Origin: an uncultured Clostridia bacterium
GTDB taxonomy: Bacteria > Bacillota > Clostridia > Christensenellales > Aristaeellaceae
Length of the DNA stretch: 9,376 bases
NCBI GenBank assembly: GCA_946409855.1
Contig: CAMJXZ010000110.1
Coordinates: 1-9,376 of the forward strand
Direction: 5' to 3'
Position numbers and translations under genes: made by a program. The notes beneath the pieces are model-generated. The model saw only the letters and a program-made list of their open reading frames with translations, made no database searches and had not been told where the DNA came from. This document shows, in pieces, positions 5,904-9,376 of this stretch. Every line of letters begins with the position of its first letter. The stretch's first letter is position 1.

Positions 5904-6656
5904 TCATTCCGGCTTTTTTTCGAACTCCTCCTGAATGTCGGAGACTGCCTGGTCCGCCTGCCCGGCGAGATCGGCAGCAGCATCCTGCGCCGCTTCGGCC
6001 GTATCCTGAACGGCTTCCACCGCGTCCTGCGCCGCTTCAGCAGCTTCTCCGGCCGTTTCCTGAACGGCTTCGGCGGCGTCCTGCACGCATTCCGCCGCCT
6101 GCTCGCAGGCATCGCACACCGCTTCCTGCGCCGCTTCGGCCTTCTCCTGAACCGCTTCGGCGGCATCCTGCGCGCATTCGGCCGCCTGCCCGCAGACATC
6201 GCACACCGCTTCCTGCGCCGCTTCGGCTTTCTCCTGAACGGCTTCCACCGTGTCCTGCGCCAGATCTTCCGCCTGTTCGCGTACCTCGAATGCGAGGTCC
6301 TGCACGGCTTCCTTCACTTCCGCTGCGGATTCCTGTACAACAGATACAGGCTCCGGCTGGTCGTCAAAATCCGCGTTGCTGACGGTGCGGCGCACCTGTT
6401 CCACCAGCTGCTGGTTCCGGGCGTTCAGCTGGGCGCGGGTGGGGAACAGGCGGTTGTACCAGCGGTTCAGCACTTCCCGCTTGTTGGTCACGCCGCCGAT
6501 GAATACGCCCAGCCCCAGCAGCAGCCCCAGCACGGCCGTCTTCCAAAAGCCAATGGTAAACAGGCCGATGCCCACCAGCAGGGCAATGCCCATGCACAGC
6601 AGCATGCATTCCATCGTGCCGACCTGCAGAAATTTCCTGACCCGTTTGTCAGACAT
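5904..6656 (-). CDS. DUF2273-domain membrane protein with long amphipathic repeat tail
   Basis: 250 residues. The N-terminal part (about 14-70) fits DUF2273, a small two-helix membrane protein found with Asp23 and AmaP: one hydrophobic helix (about 17-35) and a second containing GFWKTAVLGLLLGLGVFIGG (36-55). DUF2273 proteins are usually under 100 residues; here about 180 more follow. A linker (72-109) leads to an Ala/Glu/Gln-rich helical repeat region (110-235) made of 29-residue units, resembling apolipoprotein or LEA-type amphipathic helices. Two units carry C-x2-C-x5-C (C152/C155/C161 and C181/C184/C190). The start ATG at 6656 is chosen because AGGAGG ends 7 nt upstream; an ATG at 6662 would lie too close to it. 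Membrane location is confident; the tail's role is unknown. Confidence 0.85.
   Translation of the reverse strand: MSDKRVRKFLQVGTMECMLLCMGIALLVGIGLFTIGFWKTAVLGLLLGLGVFIGGVTNKREVLNRWYNRLFPTRAQLNARNQQLVEQVRRTVSNADFDDQPEPVSVVQESAAEVKEAVQDLAFEVREQAEDLAQDTVEAVQEKAEAAQEAVCDVCGQAAECAQDAAEAVQEKAEAAQEAVCDACEQAAECVQDAAEAVQETAGEAAEAAQDAVEAVQDTAEAAQDAAADLAGQADQAVSDIQEEFEKKPE
6069..6242 (-). repeat. Tandem duplication, two 87-bp units inside the DUF2273 gene
   Basis: Units 6069-6155 and 6156-6242 are adjacent and differ at 7 of 87 positions by direct comparison. Each encodes 29 residues starting AVQEKAEAAQEAVCD; the two protein copies differ at only three positions. The unit is in frame, so gain or loss of a copy would keep the reading frame. 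Residues 110-138 form an older, diverged third copy (E, Q, A and D positions retained) in which the three cysteines are Phe, Arg and Leu. A further Ala/Gln/Asp-rich stretch in roughly seven-residue steps follows at 197-228. A 29-residue unit corresponds to about eight alpha-helical turns. Confidence 0.92.
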
Positions 6657-6703
6657 ATTCATTCCTCCTGTACGTTCTTCCTGCAAAGCAGGGGGATCGT
6701 CGA

Positions 6704-7570
6704 TTATTCCCGGATGTTCCCGAATTCCTGTTTCACTTCTTCTTCCGCCTGCTGAACGGTTTCCTGAACCAGGTCCTCAGCGGCGGCCGCTTCCTGGACG
6801 ACCGTTTCCGCCGCTTCCTCCGCGGCAGTCACTGCCGCGGGCATTTCCGCGGGCGCTTCCAGGACGGGCGCGGGCTGTTCCGGCGCGGGGGCGGGCGCTT
6901 CCTCTTCAAAGACCAGTTCGTGGGCGGGCTTTTCTTCTTCCGGCTGCGGAGCGGGAGCTTCGCTGCCCACCTCATAGGGGGACTGGCGCTCCATGGCGGC
7001 GTCGGTATCGGTCAGGTCGGCATTGACGTACTTGACGTTGACGCCGGAGGAAACGGTCAGGTACTGCTTGATCTGCTTCTGCATGGACTCGGTGGCCAGC
7101 GGGATGGAGATATTGTCCGGCACGGTGCCCTTGAGGTCGACCACCACGCCGTCCTTGTAGTTGCGCACGCGCAGGCTGGTCATGTTGAATTCCTCATGGG
7201 TGTCGGTGCACTTGCGGACCAGGTTTTCGATCGCCTTGATAGAAATGCGGATCTCGCCGCTGTCGTTCTGCTGGACGACAAAATCCTTGCGCTTATAGCG
7301 GATCCGGCCGGGGATGCTGAACAGCAGCAGGGAACCCAGCAGCTCCAGCACGCCCATGCAGATGACCACGATCCTGCGGATCGTCCAGTAGCCGGCGGCG
7401 TTGATGTCGGATTTCTCCGCTTCCTGGAGCTCCTTGAGCACATCCACCGTTCCCTTGTCCAGGGCGATGCCGTTCAGCCGGATGCCCACATACAGGGTGA
7501 CGATGCTGAATACCAGCAGGATAAAGGCCACGACAATCAGGGTCAGACGGGTACCGAAACGAGCTTTCAT
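6704..7570 (-). CDS. amaP: Alkaline shock response membrane anchor protein AmaP
   Basis: 288 residues. AmaP tethers Asp23 to the membrane in Staphylococcus aureus. The expected layout is present: a first membrane helix (about 9-30, LIVVAFILLVFSIVTLYVGI), a 30-residue extracytoplasmic segment, a second helix (about 66-87, RIVVICMGVLELLGSLLLFS), then a cytoplasmic domain (90-190) with IRISIKAIENLVRK, LRVRNYKDGVVVDLKGTV and VKYVNADL, the Asp23-like fold typical of AmaP. From about 200 the chain becomes a Pro/Ala/Glu-rich tail (EEEAPAPAPEQPAP) that ends in a likely helix (248-282). The tail is an extension relative to minimal AmaP proteins. SD GGAGG (7587-7583) is 12 nt from the ATG, on the long side. 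It lies between the Asp23 gene (107-nt gap) and the DUF2273 gene (47-nt gap). Confidence 0.91.
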   Translation of the reverse strand: MKARFGTRLTLIVVAFILLVFSIVTLYVGIRLNGIALDKGTVDVLKELQEAEKSDINAAGYWTIRRIVVICMGVLELLGSLLLFSIPGRIRYKRKDFVVQQNDSGEIRISIKAIENLVRKCTDTHEEFNMTSLRVRNYKDGVVVDLKGTVPDNISIPLATESMQKQIKQYLTVSSGVNVKYVNADLTDTDAAMERQSPYEVGSEAPAPQPEEEKPAHELVFEEEAPAPAPEQPAPVLEAPAEMPAAVTAAEEAAETVVQEAAAAEDLVQETVQQAEEEVKQEFGNIRE

Positions 7571-7606
7571 AATCGATCTGTTCCTCCTTTGTTTATGTAT
7601 GAGCGT

Positions 7607-7664
7607 CGTCCTGTTCCGGACGTTATCCTACATGCCTGCGGCGCGGAGGCCGTACTGCCCCCGC
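7607..7664 (-). other. Two hairpins in the Asp23-amaP intercistronic region
   Basis: The 107-nt gap 7571-7677 contains, in transcript order, an 8-bp stem with one G-U pair (arms 7664-7657 and 7650-7643, 6-nt loop) and a 5-bp perfect stem (arms 7622-7618 and 7611-7607, CGTCC with GGACG, 6-nt loop). Neither is followed by a U tract, so simple termination is unlikely. They could protect or process the mRNA between the two cistrons. A 12-codon frame MRGQYGLRAAGM (7665-7630, plus stop) crosses the first hairpin; its start has AAGG directly against it, so translation is doubtful. Confidence 0.4.
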
Positions 7665-7677
7665 ATCCTTCCCGGGC

Positions 7678-8274
7678 TTATTCGGCCGCGGGCGTTTCCT
7701 GTTCCGCCGGCGCTTCCGCCGCGGGTTCCTGCTCGGGCCGGGCTTCCGGCTCCGCCGGCGCTTCCCCGGCGGGGGCGGCTTTTTCTTCCGCGTTTCTGGC
7801 CTTCTTATGGGCGCGGGTCTTGCGGGTCTTGGGTTCCGGCCCCTCCAGCGCGGGCCTCCGGGTGGATTCGATGGCGGCGTCCCGCTCCTGGTTTTCCTTT
7901 GCGAAGCTGACGCCCTGCACGTGCACGTCCACCTTGACCACGTGCAGCCCGGTCATGGACTCGATGGCCTTGCGGACGTTTTCCTGCACCTCGGAAGCCA
8001 CCTTATGGATGGGCGTCCCGTACTCGACGGTGACGTAGAGGTCCACCGAGGCTTCCTCGCTGCCCAGCTCCACCTTGACGCCGCGGGTGATGTTGCGGTT
8101 GCGGCTGATGATGTCGCTGAAGCCGCCGGCGGTCACCATGCCGGCGATCCCCTCGACTTCGGTTGCGGCCACGCCGGCGATGATGGCGATGACCTCATTG
8201 GCGTATTTTATCGTGCCCCCGTTCTGCAGATCCAGATCCACATTGACGGGTAAGTTTTCTTCCTTGGACGGCAT
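7678..8274 (-). CDS. Asp23/Gls24 family envelope stress response protein
   Basis: 198 residues from the chosen start. The Asp23/Gls24 domain spans about 15-122: GTIKYANEVIAIIAGVAATEVEGIAGM (20-46), then RGVKVELGSEEASVDLYVTVEYGTPI (64-89), VQENVRKAIESMTGL (96-110) and VVKVDVHVQGVSF (112-124), a complete family match. Members are abundant cytoplasmic proteins held at the membrane by AmaP and linked to cell-envelope homeostasis; B. subtilis YqhY is in the same place upstream of nusB. A tail follows: a basic patch (149-160, TRKTRAHKKAR) and then an acidic Ala/Pro/Glu stretch to the end. The open frame runs 48 codons further upstream, but ATG 8274 has GGGGAGG at good spacing and the family's typical start, while the earlier frame would cross the promoter. 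Confidence 0.94.
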   Translation of the reverse strand: MPSKEENLPVNVDLDLQNGGTIKYANEVIAIIAGVAATEVEGIAGMVTAGGFSDIISRNRNITRGVKVELGSEEASVDLYVTVEYGTPIHKVASEVQENVRKAIESMTGLHVVKVDVHVQGVSFAKENQERDAAIESTRRPALEGPEPKTRKTRAHKKARNAEEKAAPAGEAPAEPEARPEQEPAAEAPAEQETPAAE

Positions 8275-8295
8275 TTGCGCGCACCTCCCCTTTAT

Positions 8296-8331
8296 TATGC
8301 CAAGTATATCAAATCTGAACGGATTTGGCAA
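8296..8331 (-). promoter_or_regulatory. Sigma-A type promoter of the Asp23-AmaP-DUF2273 (and probably nusB) transcription unit
   Basis: On the minus strand TTGCCA (8331-8326) and TATACT (8308-8303) are separated by exactly 17 bp, a near-consensus housekeeping promoter (5 of 6 matches in each box). The predicted start of transcription is near 8296, leaving a 22-nt leader that contains the SD AGGGGAGG and reaches the ATG at 8274. It is the only convincing promoter I find in the window, so it may serve the whole set of genes down to the left end, with attenuation possible at the hairpins. Confidence 0.8.
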
Positions 8332-8338
8332 CTGCCAA
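8325..8338. promoter_or_regulatory. Inverted repeat overlapping the -35 box (possible operator)
   Basis: TTGGCA-AC-TGCCAA: two 6-bp arms (8325-8330 and 8333-8338) with a 2-nt centre, lying over the -35 hexamer of the Asp23-operon promoter. A third TTGGCA copy follows the -10 box in the transcript direction (8302-8297). A symmetric site at -35 is a classic place for a repressor, but six-base arms can occur by chance and no regulator is encoded in the window. Confidence 0.3.
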
Positions 8339-8406
8339 TCGCAATTCTTCCGCGATCTTCCCCGGCTCCGGGCTGTTTCTTTTGCCGGAATGCCTGAAGA
8401 AAACCG

Positions 8407-8462
8407 AAAAATAAACAAAATTCCGCCGCAGGCAGGGAAATCACGCCCGGCCGGCGGCGGAA
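8407..8462 (-). terminator. Intrinsic terminator of the potD-type gene
   Basis: In the transcript direction a 9-bp perfect stem (8462-8454 with 8429-8421, TTCCGCCGC and its complement) encloses a 24-nt loop that can pair further inside, and is followed at once by TTTTGTTTATTTTT (8420-8407). It begins 21 nt after the TAA stop at 8484. This separates the transporter gene from the Asp23 operon. Read on the plus strand the same stem lacks a T tract. Confidence 0.82.
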
Positions 8463-8483
8463 GAAGGGATTAAAATTGATGTC

Positions 8484-9376
8484 TTATTTCGCGTTTTTGA
8501 CCATGCCCCAGAAGTTGTTGTACAGGGACAGCTTGTCGTCCGGGATGCTGTGGAAGAACTCGCAGCGCTCGATCACGTCCGGATCGGGGTTGATGGTCTT
8601 GTTTTCGGTGTAGTCCTCGCCCATCAGCTCAATGGCCGCGGCGTTGGGGGAAGAATACCAGATGTATTCGCAGTTCTTCTTGGCGATGTCGGGGCGGCAG
8701 AGGAAGTTGATCAGCTTCTCGGCGTTTTCCTTGTTCTTGGCCGTAGCGGGGATGACCATCGGGTCGATCCACACGTTGCTGCCCTCCATGGGCACGGCGT
8801 AGTCCAGGTCCTCGTTCTTTTCCATCGCGTACAGGGCGTCGCCGGAATACATCAGCGCCAGGGCGGCTTCGCCGGCCACCATCTTGTCCTTGGTTTCGTC
8901 CACGTAGTAGGCCTTGACGATGGGCTTCTGGGCGATCAGCTTGTCGGTGGCGGCTTTGAGCTCGCGCAGGTCGCGGCTGTTCATGGAGTAGCCCAGGTAT
9001 TTGAGGGCCACGCCCAGGGTGTCGCGCATGGAGTCCATCATGAAGATGCTGTCGGCGTACTTTTCATCCCACAGGATGCCCCAGGACTCGACCGGCTCAT
9101 CCACCATTTTGGTGTTGTACAGGATGCCGACGGTGCCCCACATGAAGGGGACGGAGTACTTGTTTTCCGGGTCGTAATCCGGGTTTTTCAGGCTGTCCTG
9201 GATATGGACGAAGTTGGGCACGTTGTCAAAGTTGATTTCCGCCAGCATGTTCTTGGAAATCATCCGCTCCACGCAGTAGTCGGAGGGGAAGACCAGGTCG
9301 TACGCGCCGGGGCTGACCTCGACCTGCAGCATCATGTCCTCGTTGGTGGTGAAGTACATCTTGTTGACGTGGATGC
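8484..9376 (-). CDS. potD: Spermidine/putrescine-type ABC transporter substrate-binding protein (5' end beyond window)
   Basis: 296 C-terminal residues are visible; family members have about 350, so roughly the first 50-60, with the lipoprotein signal, are missing. The frame stays open to the window edge (IHVNKMYFTTNEDMM), so the internal Met at 9359 is not the start. Family blocks are present in order: GAYDLVFPSDYCVERMI, YSVPFMWGTVGILYNTK, AGEAALALMYSGDALYAME, YAVPMEGSNVWIDPMVIPATAKN, AEKLINFLCRPDIAKKNCEYIWYSSPN. These match PotD/PotF periplasmic-fold proteins that deliver polyamines to PotABC at the membrane; the exact ligand cannot be told. The potA, potB and potC genes presumably lie upstream. 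A strong terminator follows, so this is a transcription unit separate from the Asp23 operon. Confidence 0.93.
   Translation of the reverse strand, partial: IHVNKMYFTTNEDMMLQVEVSPGAYDLVFPSDYCVERMISKNMLAEINFDNVPNFVHIQDSLKNPDYDPENKYSVPFMWGTVGILYNTKMVDEPVESWGILWDEKYADSIFMMDSMRDTLGVALKYLGYSMNSRDLRELKAATDKLIAQKPIVKAYYVDETKDKMVAGEAALALMYSGDALYAMEKNEDLDYAVPMEGSNVWIDPMVIPATAKNKENAEKLINFLCRPDIAKKNCEYIWYSSPNAAAIELMGEDYTENKTINPDPDVIERCEFFHSIPDDKLSLYNNFWGMVKNAK

Noticed and set aside
5873..6242. Repeat cluster as a possible CRISPR array
   Set aside because: Units are directly adjacent 87-mers without spacers, in frame and fully coding.
5787..6755. Plus-strand frame with regular Phe/Leu/Arg repeats
   Set aside because: The periodicity is the antisense image of the 87-bp in-frame repeat of the DUF2273 gene; it has no credible start region.
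7630..7665. 12-codon frame before amaP as a leader peptide gene
   Set aside because: The purine run AAGG abuts its ATG with no spacing and the codons hold no run of one amino acid that would suggest attenuation; kept only as part of the leader finding.
8275..8418. 48-codon N-terminal extension of the Asp23-like gene
   Set aside because: It would be translated across the promoter -35 and -10 boxes and lacks family similarity; the ATG at 8274 has a strong SD.

Overview
This window looks like chromosomal DNA of a GC-rich member of the Clostridia (Bacillota). The evidence is a chain of orthologues in the order Asp23/Gls24 - AmaP - DUF2273 - NusB - TsaD-like - FolD - XseA - XseB - IspA - DUF212, strong purine-rich Shine-Dalgarno (SD) sites, and a classical sigma-A-type promoter. 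The genus cannot be fixed from the sequence. Every gene I can support is on the minus strand, so transcription runs from high to low coordinates. I see no tRNA, rRNA, CRISPR array, insertion sequence or phage gene.

Right end (9376-8407): the 3' part of a spermidine/putrescine-type ABC transporter binding protein (PotD family), followed by its own intrinsic terminator. The 209-bp gap to the next gene also holds a strong promoter (-35 TTGCCA, 17-bp spacer, -10 TATACT) whose -35 box lies inside a small inverted repeat.

Envelope-stress module (8274-5904): an Asp23/Gls24 protein, its membrane anchor AmaP, and a DUF2273 small-membrane-protein domain. All three carry long Ala/Glu/Pro-rich C-terminal tails. 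The DUF2273 protein is the oddest. About 150 residues of amphipathic apolipoprotein-like repeat, including an 87-bp tandem duplication with a C-x2-C-x5-C pattern in each copy, follow its two-helix membrane domain.

Housekeeping cluster (5776-764): nusB (rRNA antitermination), a TsaD/M22-like paralogue, folD (one-carbon folate metabolism), xseA and xseB (exonuclease VII), ispA (farnesyl diphosphate synthesis) and a DUF212 (divergent PAP2) membrane protein. The genes from nusB to ispA overlap by 4 to 26 nt, which indicates tight translational coupling. In Bacillus subtilis an Asp23-family gene (yqhY) likewise precedes nusB-folD-xseA-xseB-ispA-dxs. Here dxs does not follow ispA.

Left end (695-1): a two-helix membrane protein resembling DUF6106, whose SD is separated from its ATG by a 22-nt perfect GC palindrome, then the first 40 codons of a NifS/IscS-type cysteine desulfurase that runs off the window. 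The most unusual points are the DUF2273 repeat tail, the SD-hairpin-ATG arrangement, and the TsaD paralogue embedded in the nusB-folD operon. I found no evidence for an entirely new multi-gene system.
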